From a bacterium (lineage in GTDB: Bacteria; Bacillota; Bacilli; Lactobacillales; Streptococcaceae): 64,000 nucleotides of DNA. Each line of letters begins with the position of its first letter. Position 1 is the stretch's first letter. The stretch lies in contig CAJNCW010000001.1 in assembly GCA_905221345.1 (NCBI GenBank), positions 124,001 to 188,000 of the forward strand, given 5' to 3'. Under the pieces are notes generated by a model. That model searched no databases, was not told the DNA's origin, and saw only the letters and a program-made list of their open reading frames with translations. Position numbers and translations under genes: made by a program. Below are positions 8,246-16,766 of this stretch, one piece after another.

Positions 8246-9157
8246 CTACTTACCATCTTGTGAAGCATTAGAAAGGATAAATTCTTGGTCAATCTCATCG
8301 ATAGTCATCTCAGTTCGGATATTTAGATTTTCATTAAATCTTTTATTCAATTCTCTTGTGACACTCGTCTTAAACTCATCACTCGATTTTTGTCTATAAT
8401 AATCAAATCCTACAGAAGCTGCGCTACAGCAACTCCCCCAATCAGAAAGATAGCCAATAATTTCAAAAAAACTATCATTATATCTTTCAAATCTTTTCGT
8501 TGCAGAACTTTTTAAATACCCTGAAATACAATTTACAAAGGTATAGTAATACTTCGAGTCTCGAAATGAATTGTATTCTGCACTATGAAAACTTGGATCA
8601 ATAATACGTGCTTCTCGCACATCTTTCATTGTAGGTTTTGTTATCATCTTAATATCGGTCTGTAGATAAGAATAATATGTTTCCTTATTGAACAACTTTC
8701 CATCTACTGCTATCAATGCACCATACATACCATCTTCATACTGAAACAGCATCACAGCACCGTTCCTATATTTACTTTCTACAGGAATAGGCGGAGTGAT
8801 TCTTTTTTTAGGTCTTTCTTTTTTTACACTAATTTTTTCTAAAAACTTTTCTAAATTTTTACTTCTCTGCTTTATAAATTTGTTGTCAGCACCTAGTTCT
8901 TCGGCAATAGCTAAATCTTCTTTATTAGCAATAATCTTTTTTATTTCAAGCAAGAACTCATCATCTAATTGCCCGACTTCCCACATACAATGTGCTAGAG
9001 CAAACATCACATTAAATCTATCATCAGCGTCTAAATCTAAGGTCAAGTCATTTTTGATAGTAGCTGGCTCTTCTCCTCTATTGTATCTCTCGAAAAATTC
9101 ATCCTTAATATCCAAGGAAGTATCATTACCAAAAATGGTTGCGCTCCATGTTCCCAT
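8246..9157 (-). CDS. Unrecognised protein, DUF4259-like N-terminus
   Basis: Function unknown. The 303-aa protein begins MGTWSATIFGNDTSLDIKDE, which resembles the start of DUF4259-type proteins (a tryptophan near the N-terminus, then F-x-N-D-T); members of that group are often found near polymorphic-toxin immunity genes, but I am not sure of the match. About residues 95-120 are very Lys/Arg-rich and probably a linker. The C-terminal half (about 125-285) is Tyr/Phe-rich and soluble, with no signal peptide or membrane segment. A GAGGAG site lies well placed before the ATG. The gene is richer in A and T than ung or the HAD gene beside it, which suggests acquisition. It has its own terminator. Confidence 0.8.
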   Translation of the reverse strand: MGTWSATIFGNDTSLDIKDEFFERYNRGEEPATIKNDLTLDLDADDRFNVMFALAHCMWEVGQLDDEFLLEIKKIIANKEDLAIAEELGADNKFIKQRSKNLEKFLEKISVKKERPKKRITPPIPVESKYRNGAVMLFQYEDGMYGALIAVDGKLFNKETYYSYLQTDIKMITKPTMKDVREARIIDPSFHSAEYNSFRDSKYYYTFVNCISGYLKSSATKRFERYNDSFFEIIGYLSDWGSCCSAASVGFDYYRQKSSDEFKTSVTRELNKRFNENLNIRTEMTIDEIDQEFILSNASQDGK

Positions 9158-9195
9158 AACTTCTTTACTCCTCTGCTTTTAATTTTTCCTACTTT

Positions 9196-9888
9196 TTAAA
9201 GTTGATCCAAACATTCCAGCAGACTCTGGTAAGAATCTACAATGTGAGTTGGTTGCACTGGGCTCGTGTTTTCTAAGTGATCAGGGTTAAACCAGATTGT
9301 ATCAATTCCTGCATTCACTCCGCCCTGAATATCAGCCGTTAAGGAATCTCCAATCATCAGCGTCTTTTCTTTATCAAATCCAGCAATCTCTTGAGCGATT
9401 TTTTCATAGAATAGTGCATCAGGTTTTTGTGTTTGCAACTGTTCCGAGATAAAAACTTGGTTGAAATAGGGAGCCAGACCTGATTGAGCCAAACGTCCTG
9501 TCTGAATGGCAGTAATCCCATTTGTCGCAGCATACAAGTCATAATCTCGCTCGACGAGACTGTCCAAGAGTTCATGAGCACCTGAAAGAGTTTGTCCCTG
9601 CTGGGCGAGATGAAATTGGTAACACTGAGCAAGTAACCTACCGTCTTTTTTCTGTCCAAAATGGGTAAATAGACGAGAAAAGCGCGTGTTAACCAGTTCT
9701 TGTTTACTAATTTTCTTTTGCTCCAAGTCCTTCCAGAGAGCCTTGTTCATGGGAACGTAATAGTCTTTATAGGCTTGAATATCTGCCACCCCTTCTTCTT
9801 TTAGAAGTTGCGTCAGAGCCACATCCTCAGCAGCATCAAAATCAAGCAAGGTATGGTCAAGGTCGAAGAGTAGAAATTTGTAGGGCAT
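9196..9888 (-). CDS. HAD-superfamily pyrimidine 5'-nucleotidase, YjjG type
   Basis: Cytosolic phosphatase of the HAD superfamily, probably dephosphorylating nucleoside monophosphates, including non-canonical pyrimidines. The 230-aa protein has motif I DLDHT (nucleophile D9, acid D11), motif II near ATNG, the motif III lysine near QTQKPDALF, and motif IV MIGDSLTADIQGG. These match the YjjG subfamily. A good AAAGGA site precedes the ATG. Its upstream neighbour is an unrelated gene at 9916-10530. A role as a house-cleaning nucleotidase fits the ung-mutX neighbourhood but is inference. Confidence 0.88.
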   Translation of the reverse strand: MPYKFLLFDLDHTLLDFDAAEDVALTQLLKEEGVADIQAYKDYYVPMNKALWKDLEQKKISKQELVNTRFSRLFTHFGQKKDGRLLAQCYQFHLAQQGQTLSGAHELLDSLVERDYDLYAATNGITAIQTGRLAQSGLAPYFNQVFISEQLQTQKPDALFYEKIAQEIAGFDKEKTLMIGDSLTADIQGGVNAGIDTIWFNPDHLENTSPVQPTHIVDSYQSLLECLDQL

Positions 9889-9915
9889 TGAGTTTCCTTT
9901 CTAAGTGAAAACAAG

Positions 9916-10530
9916 TTACTTGTATTTATTAGGGAAATATTCTTTTCCTAACTGCCATAAATACTGGTCAATCTCTTTAAGATTAAATTCTTCTAATCCG
10001 TAGTATTCTCTAAAAGCAATAATTATATTTTTAAATTTTTGATAATCTTTTAGGTCTGAATTCTTAAATTTAGAAAATTTATCTGTTTTTCTAAAGTATT
10101 TCAATACCTTTTCTACATAGCTATCATAAATAGGGTATTCTTTAGGATTATGATGGGAACAGTATTTAGTTGAAAAAGAATAGAACTTTCTAGTTACTCC
10201 ATTGATAGTAACATTTTGAATTTCATTGACTAAAGTTACATCACCTTGTCTCAACCTCTCATCAATTTTAAGACTCAGTATATGTTCCGCAACTGGATAA
10301 ACTGAAAAAATATTTGTGCTATAAAAATCATTCAACGTAGCAACCTTTAATAAGATGTCAGAAATTTCTTCGTTACTTGGTAACAGCTCAAAAAATAATT
10401 TATCTAAAGCATCTTCTTGCAACTTATAATTTTTAAGATTTTTCCACAATTTCAAGTATTTTTCTACTTCAATAGCTGACGGTTTGGAAATAACAATATC
10501 TGATTTCTGTTTTCTAGAGTTTATTCGCAT
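9916..10530 (-). CDS. Unrecognised conserved-looking protein
   Basis: I do not recognise this 204-aa soluble protein with certainty. It is lysine- and tyrosine-rich. The most distinctive part is about residues 115-140, where YSFSTKYCSHHNP is followed by YPIYDSYVEKVLKYF; this pattern of an all-helical protein with a Cys/His pair and a PIYD motif faintly recalls HhH-GPD (OGG-fold) DNA glycosylase-like proteins of accessory regions. That is only a hint. The second ATG (10530) has AGTGAG six bases upstream; the first (10536) would be adjacent to it. A TGC-TATAAT extended -10 lies at 10575-10583. AT content is higher than in its neighbours. Confidence 0.75.
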   Translation of the reverse strand: MRINSRKQKSDIVISKPSAIEVEKYLKLWKNLKNYKLQEDALDKLFFELLPSNEEISDILLKVATLNDFYSTNIFSVYPVAEHILSLKIDERLRQGDVTLVNEIQNVTINGVTRKFYSFSTKYCSHHNPKEYPIYDSYVEKVLKYFRKTDKFSKFKNSDLKDYQKFKNIIIAFREYYGLEEFNLKEIDQYLWQLGKEYFPNKYK

Positions 10531-10574
10531 ACTCATCTCACTTTAAGTAGTTGTTTTAAAATTTTGATAGCTTA

Positions 10575-10583
10575 ATTATAGCA
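10575..10583 (-). promoter_or_regulatory. Extended -10 promoter of the gene at 9916-10530
   Basis: TGC followed by a consensus TATAAT on the minus strand (ATTATA at 10575-10580), about 45 bases before the start codon. No convincing -35 is seen. Confidence 0.5.
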
Positions 10584-10590
10584 TATTGTA

Positions 10591-10615
10591 AAATGAATTA
10601 CTAAACTCTTCATTT
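10591..10615 (-). terminator. Weak terminator-like hairpin after the gene at 10619
   Basis: On the minus strand AAATGAA and TTCATTT flank an 11-base loop and are followed by TACAAT. It starts four bases past the stop codon. Short and AT-only, so uncertain. Confidence 0.3.
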
Positions 10616-10618
10616 CTC

Positions 10619-11110
10619 TTACTCCAACTCCTTAGCTATTCTGCTTTTTTCAAGTTTTCCCTTAACAATTCGTTTCCATAAAACAAGTGGGTTCAAACTA
10701 TAAGATAGGCGTACGAAGTAATAATTAACCCATTCGATAAGGGCAAAAAGTTGTATCAGTGTGGCTAGGATAGTCCCTAGGATACTCTGGGTATTCCAGA
10801 CAATAAACGGAAAGCCTGAAATAAGTAAAAGGAGGTCTAGTATTCTGAGCACACCATATATTTTCGGCACATTTCCACTTCCGAACTGAGGATTTGACAG
10901 TCTTCTAATCAAAATTGCCCAATAGATTGAACCTTGAAGCAAAATAAATGTCAGTAAAGACAAAGGATAAAGAATAGAGATCAAACCATTCCAATCACCA
11001 AGCCGATTTTTCAAAAGGAAAAAACAAAACCAAAAGGATAGGATGGCTGTAAGCTCTCCCAAACAGAGGGACACCAACTCTTTTCTAACGTTCTCTTTTT
11101 GTATGTTCAT
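10619..11110 (-). CDS. Small integral membrane protein of unknown function
   Basis: The 163-aa protein has about four hydrophobic segments (roughly residues 14-32, 40-67, 85-105 and 110-130) and a basic C-terminal tail (KRIVKGKLEKSRIAKELE) that probably faces the cytoplasm. I recognise no family. Two ATGs are in tandem; the second (11110) is better spaced from the GGGGGAG site. It has no obvious functional partner; both neighbours are also accessory-looking. Confidence 0.7.
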   Translation of the reverse strand: MNIQKENVRKELVSLCLGELTAILSFWFCFFLLKNRLGDWNGLISILYPLSLLTFILLQGSIYWAILIRRLSNPQFGSGNVPKIYGVLRILDLLLLISGFPFIVWNTQSILGTILATLIQLFALIEWVNYYFVRLSYSLNPLVLWKRIVKGKLEKSRIAKELE

Positions 11111-11222
11111 CATCTCCCCCTTCTATCTATCATCATATCAGAAAAAAGTTAATCTAAGCATTTTCTAGTCAACATTTCTCAGAATCAAGTCATTCTAACT
11201 ATCGAACAGCCTAATTACTTTA

Positions 11223-11260
11223 ATATAAATGCAATTCTAAGTTTAGAATTGCATTTATAT
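11223..11260. repeat. Perfect 17-bp inverted repeat with four-base loop
   Basis: Arms 11223-11239 and 11244-11260 are exact reverse complements around the loop AGTT. All AT-rich apart from TGCAATTCTA. No clear T-run follows on either strand, so it is not a standard terminator. It lies in the 294 bases between the genes at 10619-11110 and 11405-11947, where I see nothing else but short dyads. Confidence 0.8.
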
Positions 11261-11404
11261 ATATGTTTTAGATCTGTTCTAAGTCTATGACAGCTTTAAA
11301 TTTTAATTTTTGAAGGATTCTAAAGCTAGAAGAGCTCAAAAATCACGAGAACTAAGCTATTCGAAGCTTAGAAGAACCTTTGGTGAATTTCAATAGCACT
11401 TCAA

Positions 11405-11947
11405 CTAGCTATTCTTACAATTTTTTTGATGAGCTTTGAGTTTTTTCAGAGCCCAGTCATAGTGGCTGGAGGTACTACTGACAAAGTAGGAACCTAGACT
11501 TGTCCCACCCGTCCATTTATAGACACCTTTTGTGAACAATTCGTCATTGCTGAAGCCTTCCATCAATTCTAAAACCTCCTTATGCGATTGCTCTAGTAGT
11601 TTAGTCGCTTCTTCTAAGGTCGTTCTCTGGTGCTTCTTCCAAAAAGCGACATTCATTTCCCCATAAGTTTTCCAATTGTAAGGCTCAGGGAGAAAAGGTC
11701 TTTCATGACCCTTTTGATTGGAATGTACCCAGGTCAAAAGTAACTGATGCCATTCATAGAGATGGATCAGAACATCTCTTAGATTTTTATCTCTTTTCCA
11801 GTGAGCTTCTTTTTTCTTTTGGTCTTTTGAAAAATCAAAAGGAGTCTGTAGCTCCTCTTCACTTAACTGAGAAATTAGGAGATTAAGTTTTTCATAGTTT
11901 TCCTTAGAGGCTAACACTAGCTCCTCTTTTGTTTTTGGTCTAGGCAT
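11405..11947 (-). CDS. ClbS/DfsB-family four-helix-bundle protein (DUF1706)
   Basis: The 180-aa protein begins with MPRPKTKEEL and continues with a repeated-helix pattern typical of the ClbS/DfsB (DUF1706) family, related to DinB folds. ClbS protects colibactin producers as a cyclopropane hydrolase; most members elsewhere have no known role. Conserved features visible are RDVLIHLYEWHQLLLTW (about 57-73), a proline-rich FLPEPYNWKTYGEMN segment and the C-terminal TSSHYDWALKKLK helix. A GAAAGGAG site precedes the ATG. Not evidently in an operon: a terminator lies just upstream at 12016-12051. Confidence 0.85.
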   Translation of the reverse strand: MPRPKTKEELVLASKENYEKLNLLISQLSEEELQTPFDFSKDQKKKEAHWKRDKNLRDVLIHLYEWHQLLLTWVHSNQKGHERPFLPEPYNWKTYGEMNVAFWKKHQRTTLEEATKLLEQSHKEVLELMEGFSNDELFTKGVYKWTGGTSLGSYFVSSTSSHYDWALKKLKAHQKNCKNS

Positions 11948-12015
11948 AGGTGCTCTCCTTTCATTTTCAAGTAGAATAAGCTATTTTCTTACTTCATTAT
12001 ACCATAATCATAATC

Positions 12016-12051
12016 AAAAAGCAGTTCTTCATTTTACGAACAACTGCTTTT
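12016..12051 (-). terminator. Terminator after the BtrH_N-like gene
   Basis: AAAAGCAGTT and AACTGCTTTT form a 10-bp stem, and the minus-strand 3' arm is followed by a T-run (CTGCTTTTTGATT). It lies about 30 bases past the stop at 12083. Confidence 0.8.
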
Positions 12052-12082
12052 ACTGGCCATTTTATTAAAGTTAGGAGCGTCC

Positions 12083-13006
12083 CTAAACTTGTTTATTTAC
12101 ATATAAATCTTTAAAGCGACCATCCACTTCTGCTATTTGATAGAGCAAGCTGGATAGTTCTTGGTAATCTTCTTTTAAACATGAAAGGTGGGCTTGACCA
12201 AATAAAGTAGCTAATTCCTCTTTTAATCTTGATCCTTTGGAATTATGATCTTTTAAGAATTTACTGAGATAGAGATTTCGAACAGCAGCAAGTTTAAAGC
12301 TGAAATACTGGTGCAGTTGTTTTTGCTCCGTATTTAAGCCGTTTTCAGCAACTGCTTTTGCATAGCATTTCAAAACACCGTTTTGACCATTCAGATATCG
12401 GGACTTTATAATCTTTGCTGTTTCCTGATAGATTTCAGTCTGACTAGGAGTCTTGAGTCGCTTAAAATTCCCCCACATGGAGTATGCTCCACGCTTATAG
12501 TCAATAGCCTCTGCCTTCCATGCTTCTAGTATGTCATTAAAAGTAACCTTCATACAAGCAAAACCAGCCGGATCATGCAAATAGAGATACTGATTATCAA
12601 TGTCATACACAGTTACAAAGTGGTCCACACCATAAAGGATTGTGTGATTGGGATTGTAGGTCAGATGGCCCATATCAAGAGGTCCCAGTACGACAGGTCC
12701 ATTGGACAGAAACATTTCTAACTTTCTTTTAATCTCTTCCAAATCTACTTCCGCTCCATCCTTTAGATAGAAGTCCTCATAATCAAATCCAAGTATTTTT
12801 AAAGAATGAGAGATGGAAAGATCTGGCATTCCGTTATCAAAGAATACTAGAGGGTGCTGGTCATCTTCCCTTACGATACTAGCGCCATTGCCCATTACCA
12901 TAATTGCCTCTAGAAAGTCTGCTTTAAAGTCATGGCCATAGCTATCCAGTGCCATTGCCAATGAATAGCTATAGCAAAGTGACACATCTCCAAAATACAT
13001 CTGCAT
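12083..13006 (-). CDS. BtrH_N-like / C39-like cysteine-hydrolase-fold protein
   Basis: The 307-aa protein looks like a papain-fold acyltransferase or peptidase-like protein of the butirosin BtrH N-terminal family. A Cys near the N-terminus (C11 in SLCYSYSLAMAL), a His in GVDHFVTVYDID (H129) and an Asp in LYLHDPAGF (D145) could be a Cys-His-Asp triad. The C-terminal half is helical and unassigned. I chose 13006 because AGGAGG is seven bases upstream; an ATG two codons earlier would abut it. BtrH transfers an acyl group in butirosin synthesis, but no biosynthetic partners are present here, so the substrate is unknown. It lies downstream of the AraC-type regulator on the same strand, with a terminator between them. 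Confidence 0.7.
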   Translation of the reverse strand: MQMYFGDVSLCYSYSLAMALDSYGHDFKADFLEAIMVMGNGASIVREDDQHPLVFFDNGMPDLSISHSLKILGFDYEDFYLKDGAEVDLEEIKRKLEMFLSNGPVVLGPLDMGHLTYNPNHTILYGVDHFVTVYDIDNQYLYLHDPAGFACMKVTFNDILEAWKAEAIDYKRGAYSMWGNFKRLKTPSQTEIYQETAKIIKSRYLNGQNGVLKCYAKAVAENGLNTEQKQLHQYFSFKLAAVRNLYLSKFLKDHNSKGSRLKEELATLFGQAHLSCLKEDYQELSSLLYQIAEVDGRFKDLYVNKQV

Positions 13007-13127
13007 ATTCATGCCTCCTTATCTTCTATGGGACTATTATACCGAGAAAACTATTCTCATGCCCCATAAAATCCAAACAAAAAATATGGGTATTTGTGAT
13101 TTACGGGCATGAATGTCAATAATTAAA

Positions 13128-13157
13128 AACTCTGTAAAAGCTATCTTCTACAGAGTT
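13128..13157 (-). terminator. Terminator after the AraC-type gene
   Basis: On the minus strand AACTCTGTA and TACAGAGTT flank a 12-base loop, followed by TTTAATTATT. It begins about 35 bases past the stop codon at 13192. Confidence 0.7.
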
Positions 13158-13191
13158 CGATTTGCATCTTTATAAAAAGTCAGAAAATGTT

Positions 13192-14028
13192 CTAGTCCTT
13201 AATCACTGGTATCCAGAGTTCCATTTGATAGTCAGGTGACGACATGTCACCTTCGGAATAAACTTCAAAGTCTGGCGCTCCTGAGTGGCGATAGCCAGTT
13301 TCTGGGAAAAAGACCTCCAAGACATATTTCCAAGCATTGTGAATGCTAGCTGGTATAGTACCTTTGACTGGGACGATAGCATATTCAGCTGCTGGGATAT
13401 CTTTGATGGACAGACCTAGTTCTTCTGCTTTAGTTTTATCCGTCACATCATAAGCAGCCATGTAGTTGATGATTTCGCCTTCTTTGACATCGGAGCAGAC
13501 ACCAAAGGATTGGCCACTCCCCAGACTCTCTAGGCTTTTCAAGCTATGATTGGCATAGAGCTGTTCCCAGACAGATGGGCACTGGCTATTGTCAATAGCT
13601 TCCAATAGGACGCCTGCCACGGTAAATGCAGGTTTCTTTTGAATCTTGATATCCATGTTCTTTCCTCCTGTGATTTTTAAGGATAATCGAAGTCTAGGAA
13701 AGACCCGATAAGGTTTTCCATTTCGAACTTCTGAGGGAGTCGCACCATGGAATTTCTTAAAGGCTGCGCTGAAGGCATCTGCAGAGTCATAGCCGTATTT
13801 CATCGCTATGTCAATGACCTTCTCAGAGCCTTCCCGCAAGTCCGTCACAGCTTCAGACAACCTGCGATTGCGCAAGTATTCTGCTAATGTCATATCTGCC
13901 AAGATAGAAAATAGCCTGCTAAAGAGAGGGTAAGAATAGCCCGATAGCTGCTGAAATCTTTTCATATCCACCTCTCCAGTTAGCTGCTGCTCCAAATAAT
14001 CCATGGTTTGATTGAATTGATGCATCAT
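13192..14028 (-). CDS. AraC-family regulator with GyrI-like effector domain
   Basis: Transcription factor. Residues 1-105 hold two helix-turn-helix motifs of the AraC/XylS type (SGYSYPLFSRLF and MKYGYDSADAFSAAFKKFHGATPSEVR). Residues about 125-278 are a GyrI-like/AraC effector-binding domain starting MDIKIQKKPAFTVAG, like Rob or SoxS-Rob-type multidrug-responsive regulators. I prefer the MMHQFNQ start at 14028 (278 aa); a longer frame reads into the repeat upstream and has no ribosome site. Spacing from GGGGGT is long, so the exact start is uncertain. A copy of the 105-bp repeat ends 23 bases before it. The target is unknown. Confidence 0.88.
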   Translation of the reverse strand: MMHQFNQTMDYLEQQLTGEVDMKRFQQLSGYSYPLFSRLFSILADMTLAEYLRNRRLSEAVTDLREGSEKVIDIAMKYGYDSADAFSAAFKKFHGATPSEVRNGKPYRVFPRLRLSLKITGGKNMDIKIQKKPAFTVAGVLLEAIDNSQCPSVWEQLYANHSLKSLESLGSGQSFGVCSDVKEGEIINYMAAYDVTDKTKAEELGLSIKDIPAAEYAIVPVKGTIPASIHNAWKYVLEVFFPETGYRHSGAPDFEVYSEGDMSSPDYQMELWIPVIKD

Positions 14029-14051
14029 ATTCTTTTTTCTTACCCCCATAA

Positions 14052-14156
14052 GATACAAAGGACGTTAAAATCAAAGTGAAAATAGGAAAATTGACGCTGG
14101 AGCTTCTGATCCTAGGAAATTCTGTCTTTTTCGCATAGCTTTTAGGCCGTGTTCAA
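14052..14156. repeat. Dispersed ~105-bp repeat, copy B
   Basis: About 80% identical to 1863-1968 in the same orientation relative to the gene it precedes. It lies 23 bases upstream of the AraC-type start codon. The outward -35-like TTGATT at this end lacks a good -10 (TTATGG), unlike copy A. Confidence 0.7.
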
Positions 14157-14163
14157 TCTATCT

Positions 14164-14202
14164 ATATTCTAGCAAATACAAGATACTTCCGTCCTAGAAT
14201 AT
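14164..14202. promoter_or_regulatory. Dyad upstream of the AraC-type gene
   Basis: ATATTCTAG (14164-14172) and CTAGAATAT (14194-14202) are exact inverted repeats 21 bases apart. Centre spacing of about three helical turns suits a regulator dimer or looped operator. It may belong to the AraC-type gene, whose promoter before insertion of the repeat would be here. Inference. Confidence 0.35.
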
Positions 14203-14229
14203 TTGTACAAGATTTAAAGGTTTAAATTT

Positions 14230-14724
14230 CTATAACTTATCCTTTAATTTCTCAACAAAGAGATAGGCTGCTGGGCAGGTCAAAGTATTTTTAATTGTCA
14301 GATGATTAATTTGATAAATCTTCTTGCGATCTGTATGAGGGAACTCGCGGCAAGCCTTTGGTCGAACGTCGTAGATTGAGCAGAGATTGTCTCCTTCTAG
14401 AAAGGGGCAAGGCATGGATTTGAAAACCTTATCCCCGTCTTCATCTACCTGTAAAAACTCTGCTTCAAAGGCTGGTAATTTCATCTTAAAGTACTTAGCG
14501 ATACGGGTAATATCTGCTTCTTTAAAGTTGGGCCCCAATGTCTTACAACAGTTAGCGCAGGCAGTGCAATCAATCTCAGAAAAAACTTCTTGGTGGATCT
14601 GCTGAGCTATCTTATCTAGATTTTTTGGTGGCTTTTTCTTTAGATTAGCTAACACTTTGCGGTGCTCCTTCTGCTTTTGCAGTGCTAGTTGGTGGTAATA
14701 CTCAATATCAATCTCTTTAGACAT
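14230..14724 (-). CDS. YkgJ-family Cys-cluster (Zn/Fe-chelating) protein
   Basis: The 164-aa protein belongs to the YkgJ/UPF0153 group, thought to bind zinc or an iron-sulfur centre. The cysteine pattern is visible: CTACANCC near residues 53-60, then CPFLEGDNLCSIYDVRPKACREFP and a final TCPAAY. The N-terminal 45 residues are basic and helical. A site AGGAAG precedes the ATG, and an extended -10 (TGG-TATAAT) is at 14755-14763. Function unknown in any organism. It lies downstream of the enolase terminator, so is expressed separately. Confidence 0.88.
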   Translation of the reverse strand: MSKEIDIEYYHQLALQKQKEHRKVLANLKKKPPKNLDKIAQQIHQEVFSEIDCTACANCCKTLGPNFKEADITRIAKYFKMKLPAFEAEFLQVDEDGDKVFKSMPCPFLEGDNLCSIYDVRPKACREFPHTDRKKIYQINHLTIKNTLTCPAAYLFVEKLKDKL

Positions 14725-14754
14725 AATTTCTTCCTAATACAAGTGTTTTTGTCT

Positions 14755-14763
14755 ATTATACCA
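14755..14763 (-). promoter_or_regulatory. Extended -10 promoter of the YkgJ-family gene
   Basis: TGG then TATAAT on the minus strand, about 30 bases before the start codon. No good -35 is visible. Confidence 0.55.
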
Positions 14764-14796
14764 TAAACACTGCCCCTTTCTTGTCCCCTTGAACAG

Positions 14797-14829
14797 AAAA
14801 AAGCCCTTCGGAAAAAATCCGAGGGGCTT
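14797..14829 (-). terminator. Enolase terminator
   Basis: On the minus strand GAAGCCCCTCGGA, loop of six T's, CCGAAGGGCTTTTTTC: a GC-rich stem followed by six T's, about 25 bases past the eno stop. Confidence 0.9.
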
Positions 14830-14852
14830 CAAACCTTGTTCACTGAACTAGA

Positions 14853-16160
<1,308 letters not shown>

Positions 16161-16194
16161 TTACTCTCCTTTGAGTTAAATTTTTTACACCTCT

Positions 16195-16223
16195 ATGATA
16201 CCTTAAAAATAAGCGTTTTTCAA
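16195..16223 (-). promoter_or_regulatory. Enolase promoter
   Basis: TTGAAA (16218-16223) and TATCAT (16195-16200) on the minus strand, 17 bases apart, about 38 bases before the start codon. Confidence 0.75.
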
Positions 16224-16304
16224 GAAAAAACGTTATCTTTGTGCAAATTTTCCTTAACTTTATAAAGTAATCGCTTTCTTTTGTCTGTTTTCTTGTGTTT
16301 TTTG

Positions 16305-16313
16305 TGATATACT
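16305..16313 (+). promoter_or_regulatory. Extended -10 placed for a leaderless DUF1694 transcript
   Basis: TGA-TATACT with the last T at 16313, exactly six bases before the ATG at 16320. The expected +1 is the A of the start codon, and no Shine-Dalgarno site is present. Confidence 0.65.
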
Positions 16314-16319
16314 GTTTTT

Positions 16320-16766
16320 ATGACAGATTTATCAAAACAACTACTAGAAAAAGCTCATGGTGGGCCGAAATTAAACCCTGACGAACAACGCCGCTATCTC
16401 GGGACTTTCGAGGAAAGAGTTCTTGGCTACGCTGATATCAGTACTGCCAATAGTCCTGAATTAGAACATGGTTTTTTCTCTATTTTAGAAAGTTTTCAAG
16501 AAAAGGTAGAGGAACTTTTTGTGAAGATCTCACCAAATATCGAGTTTGACAAACAGGTCTTTTACTTAAAACAAGCAAAGGAAAGCAACTGTCAGGCGAC
16601 TATTGTTTCAGACGATAATATCACCTCTCCTTTTGGTCTAGTTATTCACACGAATGAACCTGTTCAAGTAGACGAGAAGGACCTCAGACTTGCATTCTCG
16701 AATCTCTGGGAGGAGAAAAAGACAGAAACTCCGAAAAAATCCATCTGGAAAAAATGGTTGAGTTAA
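16320..16766 (+). CDS. DUF1694 (YueI-like) protein
   Basis: Small cytosolic protein of unknown function (148 aa), found across Firmicutes. It begins with a charged helix, has the [17 protein letters not shown] segment (about 25-41) that is typical of the family, and ends in a basic tail ([10 protein letters not shown]). There is no ribosome binding site: a TGA-TATACT -10 is six bases before the ATG, so the mRNA is predicted to be leaderless. It is divergent from enolase and ends tail-to-tail with glycerate kinase, overlapping it by four bases. Confidence 0.9.
   Translation: MTDLSKQLLEKAHGGPKLNPDEQRRYLGTFEERVLGYADISTANSPELEHGFFSILESFQEKVEELFVKISPNIEFDKQVFYLKQAKESNCQATIVSDDNITSPFGLVIHTNEPVQVDEKDLRLAFSNLWEEKKTETPKKSIWKKWLS

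Noticed and set aside
11356..11367. TTCGAATA, similar to a ComX box, on the minus strand
   Set aside because: It is about 250 bases from the nearest downstream start, inside a short palindrome (AAGCTATTCGAAGCTT), with no competence gene beside it.
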